Below are positions 53,032 through 61,851 of a DNA stretch of 64,000 bases, piece by piece. The position numbers and the translations under genes were made by a program. The DNA is from Robertkochia aurantiaca (lineage in GTDB: Bacteria > Bacteroidota > Bacteroidia > Flavobacteriales > Flavobacteriaceae): NCBI RefSeq assembly GCF_020166495.1, contig NZ_JAINZS010000006.1:62001-126000 (forward strand). Reading direction: 5' to 3'. Each line of letters begins with the position of its first letter. Position 1 is the first letter of the stretch. Under the pieces are notes generated by a model that had not been told where the DNA came from, ran no database searches, and saw nothing but the letters and a program-made list of their open reading frames with translations.

Positions 53032-54270
53032 ATGTTTCTTAGAAGTTTATATACCGGTATCCTGTTCCTTTTCATGGGGCTTATGGTTAAGGCACAATCC
53101 ATTGAGGTTTGTTCTGACTGTGCGGTAAATTCTCTTGCAAAGGGAATAGCCATGGCAAAGGCAGGAGATACCCTTCTGGTACAAAAGGGAGTTTACAAGG
53201 AGTATAATTTACTGGTAGATAAGCCCCTGACCATTCTGGGAAAGGATTTACCTGTTATTGACGGGGAAGATAAAGGAGAAGTGATAAGGGTCGTGGCAGA
53301 CAGCGTGGAGATCGACGGCTTGTTGATCAGAAATGTAGGAACCAGTTATACCAGTGATCATGCGGCTATCAGGATCGTAAGGAGCAAAGATTTCAGGATC
53401 AGGAATGTGGTGCTGGAGAAATTGTTCTTCGGAATATTTATAGAGAAAAGCACCCATGGAGAGATCTTGAATAACAGGATCAGTGGAGATGCAGAAAATG
53501 AATACAGTTCAGGTAACGGGATTCATCTGTGGTACTCAGACCATATTCGGGTGACAGATAATAAAGTGGAAGGAGTGAGAGACGGGATCTATCTCGAATT
53601 TTCTCATCATGTAAACATTTTCAATAATATCAGCACTGACAACCTGCGATACGGTTTGCATTTCATGTTTTCAAACAATGACTCGTATCGCAATAATGTC
53701 TTTCGCAACAACGGCGCAGGAGTGGCCGTGATGTTTTCAAAAGAGATAGAAATGATCGATAATCGGTTCGAAAAGAACTGGGGAACCGCTTCCTTCGGAT
53801 TGTTGCTGAAGGAGATCAATGATGCGGTGATCAAAGGGAATACGTTTGAGCAGAATACTGTAGGCATTAACATTGAAGGGTCGAACAGGATCGTGTATGA
53901 AGGCAATGACTTCATACGGAATGGCTGGGCCCTCAAGGTACTGGGAGCCTGCTATACCAATACTTTTACGAAAAATAATTTTTTGAGCAACTCCTTTGAT
54001 CTTTCCTACAACAGCCGGATGAACGATAACAGTTTTCACAAAAACTACTGGAGTGATTACACAGGCTATGACCTCGATGAAGACGGGATAGGAGATGTGC
54101 CCTACAGGCCGGTAAAGCTGTTTTCCTATATCGTGAACAATACCCCTGAAACGATCATATTGTTGCGTAGTCTCTTCGTCGATATCATCGATTTTTCAGA
54201 AAAGGTATCACCGGTGTTCACCCCCGATAACCTTTTAGATAATGCCCCATTAATTAGAAGAAGAAAATGA
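53032..54270 (+). CDS. nosD: NosD, periplasmic beta-helix protein for NosZ maturation
   Basis: 412 residues with a signal peptide (LYTGILFLFMGLMVKAQ). Many parallel-beta-helix (PbH1) repeats are visible: HGEILNNRISGDAENEYSSG, HIRVTDNKVEGVRDGIYLEF, NNDSYRNNVFRNNGAGVAVM, NDAVIKGNTFEQNTVGINIE. The C-terminus has the NosD-type end (YWSDYTGYDLDEDGIGDVPY). NosD acts with NosF and NosY in sulfur supply to the CuZ site. Its stop overlaps nosF by four bases. Confidence 0.95.
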   Translation: MFLRSLYTGILFLFMGLMVKAQSIEVCSDCAVNSLAKGIAMAKAGDTLLVQKGVYKEYNLLVDKPLTILGKDLPVIDGEDKGEVIRVVADSVEIDGLLIRNVGTSYTSDHAAIRIVRSKDFRIRNVVLEKLFFGIFIEKSTHGEILNNRISGDAENEYSSGNGIHLWYSDHIRVTDNKVEGVRDGIYLEFSHHVNIFNNISTDNLRYGLHFMFSNNDSYRNNVFRNNGAGVAVMFSKEIEMIDNRFEKNWGTASFGLLLKEINDAVIKGNTFEQNTVGINIEGSNRIVYEGNDFIRNGWALKVLGACYTNTFTKNNFLSNSFDLSYNSRMNDNSFHKNYWSDYTGYDLDEDGIGDVPYRPVKLFSYIVNNTPETIILLRSLFVDIIDFSEKVSPVFTPDNLLDNAPLIRRRK

Positions 54271-54974
54271 TCAGAATTGAAAATTTATATAAGCGATTTG
54301 GCCGTAATGAAGTGCTCAAGGGAATTGATCTTCAGATCGAATCTCCCGGTATCTATGCGGTACTGGGACCTAACGGAAGCGGCAAGACCACTCTTATCAA
54401 GTCAATCCTGGGAATGGTGATTCCCGATAAGGGGGAGATCTTCTTTAAAGGGAACGACATAAGTAAGAGTCCTGATTACAGAAATGATATCGATTACCTT
54501 CCTCAGATCGCCAATTTCCCTGCAAATCTTACCGTTAAGGAGATCTTCAGTATGATAAAGGATCTTCGTGGAGGCCAGGCATCTGATCAGGAACTGATGG
54601 CTGCCTTCGGGTTGTCACCGTTTATGGATAAGCGACTCAATACGCTTTCCGGAGGAACCAAACAAAAGGTGAATATTGTACTCAGCCTGATGTTTAACAG
54701 TAAGCTGATCATTCTGGATGAACCTACCACCGGCCTGGATCCTGTCGCCTTGATTCGTTTAAAAGAACTGTTATTACAGGAGAAGGCAGCGGGAAAAACT
54801 ATCCTTATCACGACCCATATCATGCAATTTGTTGAAGAAATGGCAGATGAGATCGTATTTCTGCTGGAGGGTAAGATCCATTTCAGGGGAAGTGTGAACG
54901 GCCTGAAGGAACGCACTCATACCAGCAATTTTGAAAAAGCTATTGCACAAACCTTAACCCATCACTATGCTTAA
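54267..54974 (+). CDS. nosF: NosF, ABC transporter ATPase
   Basis: 235 residues. The Walker A motif is GPNGSGKT (residues 34-41), the signature is LSGGTKQ, and Walker B is LIILDEPTTGLDP with a switch His in TTHIM. It forms the cytoplasmic ATPase of the NosDFY complex. It overlaps nosD by four bases and nosY by eight, so the three proteins are made together. Confidence 0.95.
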   Translation: MIRIENLYKRFGRNEVLKGIDLQIESPGIYAVLGPNGSGKTTLIKSILGMVIPDKGEIFFKGNDISKSPDYRNDIDYLPQIANFPANLTVKEIFSMIKDLRGGQASDQELMAAFGLSPFMDKRLNTLSGGTKQKVNIVLSLMFNSKLIILDEPTTGLDPVALIRLKELLLQEKAAGKTILITTHIMQFVEEMADEIVFLLEGKIHFRGSVNGLKERTHTSNFEKAIAQTLTHHYA

Positions 54975-55749
54975 GATCTTAAAATACAGTTTTTTTGACC
55001 TGGTTCGCAGCCGCTGGAGCTATGTATATTTATTGTTTTACCTCCTCATAGGTTATGTGTTGCTATTTCTGAACCATGACCTTTCGAAGGCGGTCATTAC
55101 CCTAATGAACATTATTGTGATCCTGGTGCCGCTGATCGGAACCATTTTCGGGATCATGTATTATTACAATTCCAGGGAATTCACAGAATTGCTGCTGGCT
55201 CAACCGGTAAAAAGGATGTCTGTCTTCCTGGGGCAGTACCTTGGAGTGGCACTTTCTCTCTCGCTAAGCCTGCTCATCGGTTTGGGCTTACCCTTTATAA
55301 GTTACGGGCTCTTTCAGTCTGATGCTGTCTGGGAATTCGGCTTGCTGTTGGTTAACGGCACCTTCCTGACCCTGATATTCACGGCACTTGCTTTTAATAT
55401 TGCCATGATCAATGAGAACAGGATAAAGGGTTTTAGTTATGCGATTTTGATGTGGCTTTTTCTGGCGGTCATCTACGATGGTATTTTTTTGATGTCACTG
55501 GTGGTTTTTGGAGAATACCCATTAGACAATTTTTCGATCATTGCTACCATGCTGAATCCTATTGACCTGTCCAGAATTCTCATTCTCTTAAAGCTGGATA
55601 TATCTGCCTTACTGGGATATACGGGGGCTATTTTTCAAAAGTTCTTCGGAACGCATACAGGAGTGTTGCTTTCGATGACCATTCTTACCCTTTGGGTGGC
55701 ACTGCCCGTATATAATATCTACCGCAAGTCACTGAAGAAGGATTTTTAG
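54967..55749 (+). CDS. nosY: NosY, ABC transporter permease
   Basis: 260 residues with six membrane segments (WSYVYLLFYLLIGYVLLFL, LMNIIVILVPLIGTIFGIMY, SVFLGQYLGVALSLSLSLLI, LLVNGTFLTLIFTALAFNIA and others). EFTELLLAQPVKRM is a motif of ABC-2/NosY permeases. It carries whatever sulfur or metal species NosDFY handles across the inner membrane. The start overlaps nosF by eight bases. Confidence 0.93.
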   Translation: MLKILKYSFFDLVRSRWSYVYLLFYLLIGYVLLFLNHDLSKAVITLMNIIVILVPLIGTIFGIMYYYNSREFTELLLAQPVKRMSVFLGQYLGVALSLSLSLLIGLGLPFISYGLFQSDAVWEFGLLLVNGTFLTLIFTALAFNIAMINENRIKGFSYAILMWLFLAVIYDGIFLMSLVVFGEYPLDNFSIIATMLNPIDLSRILILLKLDISALLGYTGAIFQKFFGTHTGVLLSMTILTLWVALPVYNIYRKSLKKDF

Positions 55750-55834
55750 AAAACAGGAAGTAAGGCCTAAGTCCAGAAGTTTCTAATTTTGTCTGAAGAA
55801 TCAGCTGCAGGCTTATTTAACAACTGTCACTTTG

Positions 55835-57052
55835 ATGTTTGAGAATGGTACTCGTTTCGGGACTTACGTGAGAACGGCCATAGCTTATTTTTTTATTGCC
55901 GTATTGGTTGGGTTGGTGTTGCGTGCCCTGCACCTGTTTGACTGGGGTCTGGATTACCGATACCTGGTTCATACCCATTCTCATGTGGCCCTATTGGGCT
56001 GGGTCTACCTGGCTTTGATTATCCTGATCACGAAGGCCTTTTTCCCGAAAGGAGAAGCGATGAAGCGGTTTCGAAGGGTGTTCCTGGTTACCCAGGTTCC
56101 GCTTTTAGGGATGTTATTCACTTTTCCTTTTCAGGGATATGCCCTGTACTCCATCATTTTTTCGACCTTGTTCCTTTTTGTTTCCTATTGGTATGCATGG
56201 GAGTTTTTTAAGCGTGTCAAAAAGTCTTCTTCAAGCAGGGGTTCTTACAGGTTCATCAAAGCAGCCCTTTTCTACATGGTCTTTTCAAGCCTGGGGCCCT
56301 GGGCTTTGGGTGCGATCATGGCAACGGCCGGTCCCGGGTCTGTATGGTACCGTGTCGCTATCTATTTTTATTTGCACTTTCAGTATAACGGATGGATGAT
56401 GCTGGCCCTGGTGGGGCTGTTATTCTATATTCTGGAAGAGCAGGGTATTCCATTGTCCCGAAAGAACTCAAAGGGCTTGTATCTAACCTTAAATGCTTCG
56501 GTTATCCTGACGTTTTTTCTGTCTGTTCTTTTTACCAAACCACATGCGCTCTTTTATATAGCCGGTGGAGTGGGAGCATTGTTGCAACTTGTGGTATTCA
56601 TCTGGTTGATCGTGGTGTTGCTAAGGCGACGGGATCGGTTAAAGAATATCAAAAGCCTCAGCAATCATTTGCTAATGGGCTTTCTGCTGCTTTTGGGTGT
56701 AAAATTCATGCTGCAGGCGTTAACTGCGTTTCCCTATTTCGCAGAACTGGCAAGCAACACCCTGCCGTTGGTGATCGGTTACCTCCACTGGACCTTTTTG
56801 GGCGTGGTGTCTTCAGGCTTGTTTCTTTTTCTGAAATACTTCCGGTTAATGAGGTTTCCTCGTTTTTTCCTGACGCTGTATGTGATTTGTTTTCTGGTTA
56901 CCGAAGCGCTGATATTCTACAAAGGAGTGCTGATGTGGCAAAAGCTCAGTTCTCCTTTTGACCAGGACCTGATATTATGGGTTTTCAGCAGTTTTTTTCT
57001 GATCCCGGTAGTATGGTTGCTATATGATAATAGAAAATCCAATCATAAATGA
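55835..57052 (+). CDS. histidine-rich membrane protein, NnrS/haem-copper-oxidase-like
   Basis: I chose the ATG at 55835 (405 residues); the codon before it is TTG. There are about 12 membrane segments. Conserved-looking His lie at helix starts: YLVHTHSHVALLGWVYLALI, YFYLHFQYNGWMMLALVGLL, FTKPHALFYIAGGVGAL and IGYLHWTFLGVVSSGLFLFL. This resembles haem-copper oxidase subunit I or NnrS, a haem-copper protein linked to nitric oxide resistance. Its position after nosY with an 85-base gap supports a nitrogen-oxide role. Identity as NnrS is not proven, since key spacing could not be aligned. Confidence 0.65.
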   Translation: MFENGTRFGTYVRTAIAYFFIAVLVGLVLRALHLFDWGLDYRYLVHTHSHVALLGWVYLALIILITKAFFPKGEAMKRFRRVFLVTQVPLLGMLFTFPFQGYALYSIIFSTLFLFVSYWYAWEFFKRVKKSSSSRGSYRFIKAALFYMVFSSLGPWALGAIMATAGPGSVWYRVAIYFYLHFQYNGWMMLALVGLLFYILEEQGIPLSRKNSKGLYLTLNASVILTFFLSVLFTKPHALFYIAGGVGALLQLVVFIWLIVVLLRRRDRLKNIKSLSNHLLMGFLLLLGVKFMLQALTAFPYFAELASNTLPLVIGYLHWTFLGVVSSGLFLFLKYFRLMRFPRFFLTLYVICFLVTEALIFYKGVLMWQKLSSPFDQDLILWVFSSFFLIPVVWLLYDNRKSNHK

Positions 57053-57376
57053 AAAAAAGCGATCTACAGTGACCTCCTGTTATCGTCTTTATGGAAGCGT
57101 TCGTTGTTTCGAAGATCATTTTGAACCAAGTCATTATTTCAAATACTTCCTTATTATGACTCCTAGTGGATTAGTGATTTATTAATGAGTTAATAGATTG
57201 ACTGGTTGATATTTAGTGAGTAAAAATTGACATTTTGTATAACTTTTATCTGATAAAGGCCTCAGAATATCGGAACTTTAAGTAGCTGGAGAATAATTTT
57301 TTTAGCTTGATTAATTGTCAGGGTTTTTATTCTGTTCTGTCAGCATTGACCTTTACAACATTCGAATTTTGAAAGG

Positions 57377-57619
57377 ATGAAATCGAAGCAGATCGAGGTC
57401 GTGTAAACAGTTGTATTTATTGAGAATGGTAAAAAGGCAATTGATATACACGTGAACCAGTACATTTATTCTGATAATGGGTTTGTATATTGTTTTAAAG
57501 TTGAATTCCCGGACAGATTAATAAGACGAATATTACAGGATTTGATACAGGTCAAAATTTCAAAGTTAATCAGATCTTATCCATTTCATTTGCAACGCGC
57601 GATTACCTATGAGGAATAA
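57377..57619 (+). pseudogene. short reading frame with one internal stop, overlapping the MscS gene start
   Basis: An ATG at 57377 preceded by AAAGG opens a frame of 81 codons broken by a single TAA at 57404. After that the frame stays open (TVVFIENGKKAIDIHVNQYI, CFKVEFPDRLIRRILQDLIQ) to the TAA at 57617, which overlaps the MscS start at 57609. The amino-acid make-up looks protein-like, but no family is recognised. It may be a decayed small gene, or chance. The rest of 57053-57608 is AT-rich with no feature seen. Confidence 0.3.
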
Positions 57620-60074
57620 GCCCAAACAGTGGATCATCAGAACCTTTCTGGCTTTAATTTTAGTAACGACCAATTTCCATGAGGTCGCAAGTCAGGTTCA
57701 AACTGTAGAAGCTGCACAAAGGATTCAGACAGACAGTACTTTAAAGAGTATTTCCTTTAGCGAAATATTCATAGCTGCCGGTGAATCAAGGGTAGAGGCT
57801 ATGCGCATTACCAGTAATTTGCTGAGTGAAAAAGAGATTATAGAAAGGATCGATGCCGTTGACTCAAGTCTGATTCTCATAGACAAATCTTTGAGAGAAT
57901 TTGAACAAAATTATTTCCCCGAAAAGAACCAGCGTTTTCTAACCAACCAAAGGGTATACTGGCAACGGGCAGACGACTATCTGAAAGAACAGAAGTTGAT
58001 TTTTTCAAACCAGGTCAGACAGCTTCAGAGTCACAAACAGAAATTAGAAAGGGAGTTAAAAATATGGAGAATAACTGAGAAAACCCTCGATTCTCCCGCA
58101 TCAACCGTGAGTGTTTATGAGGCCATAGAAGAAGTGACCACCATACAGGAAACCGTCATTAATGACATTCAAAGGCGCACTCAATTATTGATTAGCCCTT
58201 TAAACCGCCTTATTAGTATCTCTGCGGAAGTAGAATTGTTACTGGAGCAAATTGAAACAGCCTTGTCAATGGAAACCTCTGTGATCTATTCAAGATCAGC
58301 CCCTGCCATTTATGAGGTAGTTGATGATACTGATTCCGGACAAGGTTTTATAGGCCAAACCCTGGAGTCTTTACGTTTCGAATGGAATACAGTCAGGTTT
58401 TATTATCAGGGTAATAAAATGCGATTTTCTGTATACCTGATCTTTGTGATAGGGGTGTTTATATTATTTCTCTGGATCAGAAATCGACTGAATCTGATAC
58501 GATCTGAGAGCCCAACCTACTATCAGCGTATGTTCTTTCTGATTCTTGACAGACCCTTGAGCACAGCAGCAGTATTCAGTTTGTTTTTCACACGGGTCAT
58601 TTTTCCGGAAAGACCACCATTGCTTATTGACCTGACTATTTTGTTTTTATTGCTTCCCATTTTGAATTTGACCTTACGTCTCGCATCCGGCAGGAATCAT
58701 AAAATTATTTATGCGTTTGCCTCGTTGATGATTCTTTTTTTAATAACCCATGTATTACAGGCCAATACATCGGTGTATCCTTTTATACTGCTTAGCTTAG
58801 GAATCATTGAATTGGTATTGTTAGTGAAGTTGCAAATTCAAAAGCATTATAAGCGTTTTGCAAGGCCTTTCTTTATCAGATTCGCTAAGTTTTTTATAGC
58901 TTTTCATCTGGTAATAGTAGCTTTGGGAGTAGCTGCCACCTTGATGGGGTTCACCAAATTCTCACAGGCAGCCCTTGAATCACCCCTAAACAATACCTTG
59001 CTCGCTCTTTTACTGTTTATTCTGCTTGTGACAATAATAGGTGCTTTACAATCATTTATCGACAGTGATTACGGGAAACGATTTCGTGTAATTGAAGAAT
59101 ACAATGATTTCCTCAAAAGTTGGGTTTCCAGATTAGTCCTTTTTTTTGTGCTGTTTATCTGGATAGATTCAGTCTTGCGAATATTCTACCTCAGAAACCC
59201 TGTTTATAATGCGATAAAATCTGTGATGACCAGAGAGATCGGTGTAGGCTCTATGACCTTACGCCTGTTAGATGTTTTAATGTTCATCGTTATTATCTGG
59301 TTGTCGGTGCTGATATCAAGGGTGATAAAGATTGTTCTCAGAGAAGATGTTCTCACCAAATTCCCTCTTGAAAAGGGAGTGCCCCGAATGATCATGGCGA
59401 TCGCTCAATTCATGGCGATTACTTTTGGTGTAATTTTAGCAGTTAGGGCTATTGGTATGCCTGTTGACCAACTTACTATAATTTTCAGTGCTTTTAGTGT
59501 GGGTATTGGTTTCGGTCTTCAGAATATCTTTAATAATCTGGTGTCAGGAATCATTTTGCTTTTTGAAAGACCCGTGCAGATAGATGATACCATCGAAGTA
59601 GGTAATCTGATTGGAAAAGTACATTCTATGGGAATCCGATCCAGCCATATACATACCTTCGACGGGGCAGAAGTTATTATTCCGAACGGGCAACTGATCT
59701 CTCAGGAGGTGGTGAATTGGACCTTATCAGATAAAACCAGAAGAATAGAGATCTTGTCGGGGGTGGCTTATGGTTCAGATGTGTACAAAGTTCAGCAATT
59801 GTTGTTAGAGGCGGTTAGTAAACATCCCGATGTGATCAAGGTTCCGACTCCACTGGTGCTGTTTAATAATCTGGGTGAAAGTTCTCTTGATTTCAGAATT
59901 CTTTTTTGGACAGATCGTTTCGATGAGTGGATACGCATTCGTAGCGAAGTTATGTTTGCCGTTTATGATACGCTCACTTCTAATGGGATTAGTATTCCCT
60001 TTCCGCAACGAGACCTGCACCTGAAAAATTTTAATCTTAACGATTTTAAGGAGAACAACAACGAATCTGATTGA
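57609..60074 (+). CDS. large MscS-family mechanosensitive channel
   Basis: 821 residues. A signal peptide (FLALILVTTNFHEVASQ) is followed by an exported coiled-coil region (about 40-260, with EQNYFPEKNQRFLTNQRVYW and LKEQKLIFSNQVRQLQSHKQ) and about ten membrane helices (270-600). The MscS core spans about 600-810, with IIFSAFSVGIGFGLQNIFNN as the pore helix and LVSGIILLFERPVQIDDTIE, VEVIIPNGQ-like and VNWTLSD as the beta domain. It would open on membrane tension after osmotic downshift, as MscK-type channels do. It is monocistronic. Confidence 0.9.
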   Translation: MRNKPKQWIIRTFLALILVTTNFHEVASQVQTVEAAQRIQTDSTLKSISFSEIFIAAGESRVEAMRITSNLLSEKEIIERIDAVDSSLILIDKSLREFEQNYFPEKNQRFLTNQRVYWQRADDYLKEQKLIFSNQVRQLQSHKQKLERELKIWRITEKTLDSPASTVSVYEAIEEVTTIQETVINDIQRRTQLLISPLNRLISISAEVELLLEQIETALSMETSVIYSRSAPAIYEVVDDTDSGQGFIGQTLESLRFEWNTVRFYYQGNKMRFSVYLIFVIGVFILFLWIRNRLNLIRSESPTYYQRMFFLILDRPLSTAAVFSLFFTRVIFPERPPLLIDLTILFLLLPILNLTLRLASGRNHKIIYAFASLMILFLITHVLQANTSVYPFILLSLGIIELVLLVKLQIQKHYKRFARPFFIRFAKFFIAFHLVIVALGVAATLMGFTKFSQAALESPLNNTLLALLLFILLVTIIGALQSFIDSDYGKRFRVIEEYNDFLKSWVSRLVLFFVLFIWIDSVLRIFYLRNPVYNAIKSVMTREIGVGSMTLRLLDVLMFIVIIWLSVLISRVIKIVLREDVLTKFPLEKGVPRMIMAIAQFMAITFGVILAVRAIGMPVDQLTIIFSAFSVGIGFGLQNIFNNLVSGIILLFERPVQIDDTIEVGNLIGKVHSMGIRSSHIHTFDGAEVIIPNGQLISQEVVNWTLSDKTRRIEILSGVAYGSDVYKVQQLLLEAVSKHPDVIKVPTPLVLFNNLGESSLDFRILFWTDRFDEWIRIRSEVMFAVYDTLTSNGISIPFPQRDLHLKNFNLNDFKENNNESD

Positions 60075-60243
60075 AGGTCGCCTCTATCTCAGGGGGGCTA
60101 AACTTCTTATATTTACCAAGTAGTCCGCCAATTTACTTGGAGTCTTATTAAATGCCCCGCAAAATTGCTGTGAGGGCTTTGTTGTGGTTCATAACTCAGT
60201 TAACTCAAAAAGAGAACTTTTATTCAGAGTGCTGTATGGAATT

Positions 60244-60720
60244 TCATTTGGTTTTAAGCTCCCCGGCTATGCTGTTGTAGTATTCGAGGGTGAGTTTCTC
60301 GGTCCAGGTAGTCGGTTGGCTGCCGCCATAGATGGCCAGGTACGTAACATCGCTTTCTTTGGAAGATGTATGCCAATGTTCCGTTTCCTTTGGACATTGT
60401 ATCACATCTCCTTCTTTCATTCGAATCGGCGTCTTGCCGCGTTCCTGATAGTAGCCTTCTCCTTCAACGACTACCAGTACCTGGGGTGAGGAATGTCTAT
60501 GCCAGTCTAAGGTTGAGTTAGCTTTAAATGTTGCTTTTGTTATTTCATAATCGAGATCGGCGTCCTCGCTCAACAATCCCAGAAGCCAGGCCTCTCCGAT
60601 ATAATGAGTGTTAGGTGCCTTGGTTCCTTCTTCTTTATAGGAGCTGATGGAGTAAGGAGAATCTTGGGCGAGCAGAAATAGCGGAAAGAAAAATACCAGG
60701 GTACTAATTGTTGCTTTCAT
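60244..60720 (-). CDS. secreted cupin-domain protein
   Basis: 158 residues with a signal peptide (MKATISTLVFFFPLFLLAQ). A cupin barrel is indicated by TLDWHRHSSPQVLVVVEGEG, YYQERGKTPIRMKEGDVIQC and KETEHWHTSSKES, with likely metal ligands His-x-His, Glu and His. Such small cupins often bind a metal and act as enzymes or sensors; the substrate is unknown. It converges with the MscS gene and stands alone. Confidence 0.82.
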   Translation of the reverse strand: MKATISTLVFFFPLFLLAQDSPYSISSYKEEGTKAPNTHYIGEAWLLGLLSEDADLDYEITKATFKANSTLDWHRHSSPQVLVVVEGEGYYQERGKTPIRMKEGDVIQCPKETEHWHTSSKESDVTYLAIYGGSQPTTWTEKLTLEYYNSIAGELKTK

Positions 60721-60987
60721 GTTCTCATGTTTTTATAAAAATATGGAAATCACTGCAGACGTCAAATTGAAGGTGTACAGGTGAAACATAAACATCCTCA
60801 TGGCAGGAGCTTCTCTTTTTTTCTATGCCGTTGATTGAATGATTGTATAGGATTGTCCTTATTATTACGATTGCTCCTACAATTATTTATCCTCAAAGAT
60901 CCCTTGGAACTTAATTGTTTGTTCGAGCGTCTCTTGGACTCTCTTTACCAAAAGCAGTAATAGGATTGTAGTAACTGAAGTATATAA

Positions 60988-61094
60988 CGGCAGCGCACCG
61001 GCTCGATCCCTACCCGATTAGCAGCGATCAGGCAGACTTACCTTGTCGCTAAACTCCTAGGGACGGGCTTCTCGCCAATTTTTATACGCTGCCG
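60988..61094. other. nested inverted repeats, possible structured element
   Basis: The outer arms are CGGCAGCG (60988-60995) and CGCTGCCG (61087-61094). Inside are an imperfect CCCTACCC/GGGACGGG pairing and an AGCGA/TCGCT stem. A partial direct repeat (TAGGATTGTAGTAACTGAAG near 60961 and a similar stretch near 61160) flanks it. No gene is present in 60721-61851, so this could be an RNA or a decayed mobile element. Confidence 0.4.
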
Positions 61095-61276
61095 CGGACG
61101 TCCTCGTCCGTGGTGGACCGCTCTTGACCTTCGAGGGGCTGCCACAAATAAACATAGGAGAGTTGTATTAACCGAAGTGAAAAATTAGATGAATTACCCG
61201 CGCACCTGCTCGCTCTTCACTATCAAAGCTCCACTGGAAGATTAATTGACTAAAAGCCCACCCGCCAGTTTGCCCC

Positions 61277-61424
61277 CCTGTCTGCCGTCAGGCAGGTTCG
61301 CTAAAAACATCACCAAAAGCTGTGTGCAGCTTATTAAAACTCCTGGATAAGGCCGCATCTTTGTCGTGACCCCATCCCTGAATGTAGATCAACGACTTTT
61401 AGATTTCTGCATGTTCAGGGGTCA
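61277..61424. repeat. imperfect CCTGCCTGCC-type palindrome and a bulged hairpin
   Basis: 61277-61296 is an imperfect member of the palindrome family seen at 12033. 61367-61424 folds as a bulged stem: TGACC with GGTCA, CCTGAA with TTCAGG, and TGTAGA with TCTGCA, with a loop of about 17 bases. No gene or promoter was assigned here. Confidence 0.45.
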
Positions 61425-61851
61425 TTTAGGTCGGATTAAAGGCGATATCAATTTTTGGTTTTAAGCGGATTAAGTTACGCAAGAATCATTATACGGAGTG
61501 GATTTCCCGGCTCTGGTCCACCTAAAAATTTGCAATCTCTGCAGGGGGGTTGTGTGATTAAAGTCTTCAAATTCGCTTTCCTGGGAAATGGCTCACCTCT
61601 TAAGGGGAATATTCATAGTTCGATCCAAGTTAACAAGATCGCTTGCGCGAAGCTTTCAGGAACATCCTTAAATTAGAAGGTACCGGATTACTTAAAGATA
61701 GTTTTGGAGTCTTCTTCATAATGTGCTATATTATAGTAAATTACGGAAAGAAAATTCAGTCTTCGCCAATTTGCAATAAGAGAATCGAAACTTCCATGTG
61801 AATCTGTTTTTTCAAGACCAAGCATGTTTAACCAGAACCAAAATAATATAG

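Noticed and set aside
60961-61180. Integron attC-like sites or a tRNA in the gene-free stretch
   Set aside because: No paired R'/R'' sites with the required spacing and no cloverleaf with a TTCRA loop and CCA-side stem could be built.
61455-61676. 73-codon plus-strand frame in the gene-free stretch
   Set aside because: It lies in a hairpin-rich spacer, has Gly/Ser-rich translation without motifs, and its start is not supported. It could be real, but I cannot defend it.
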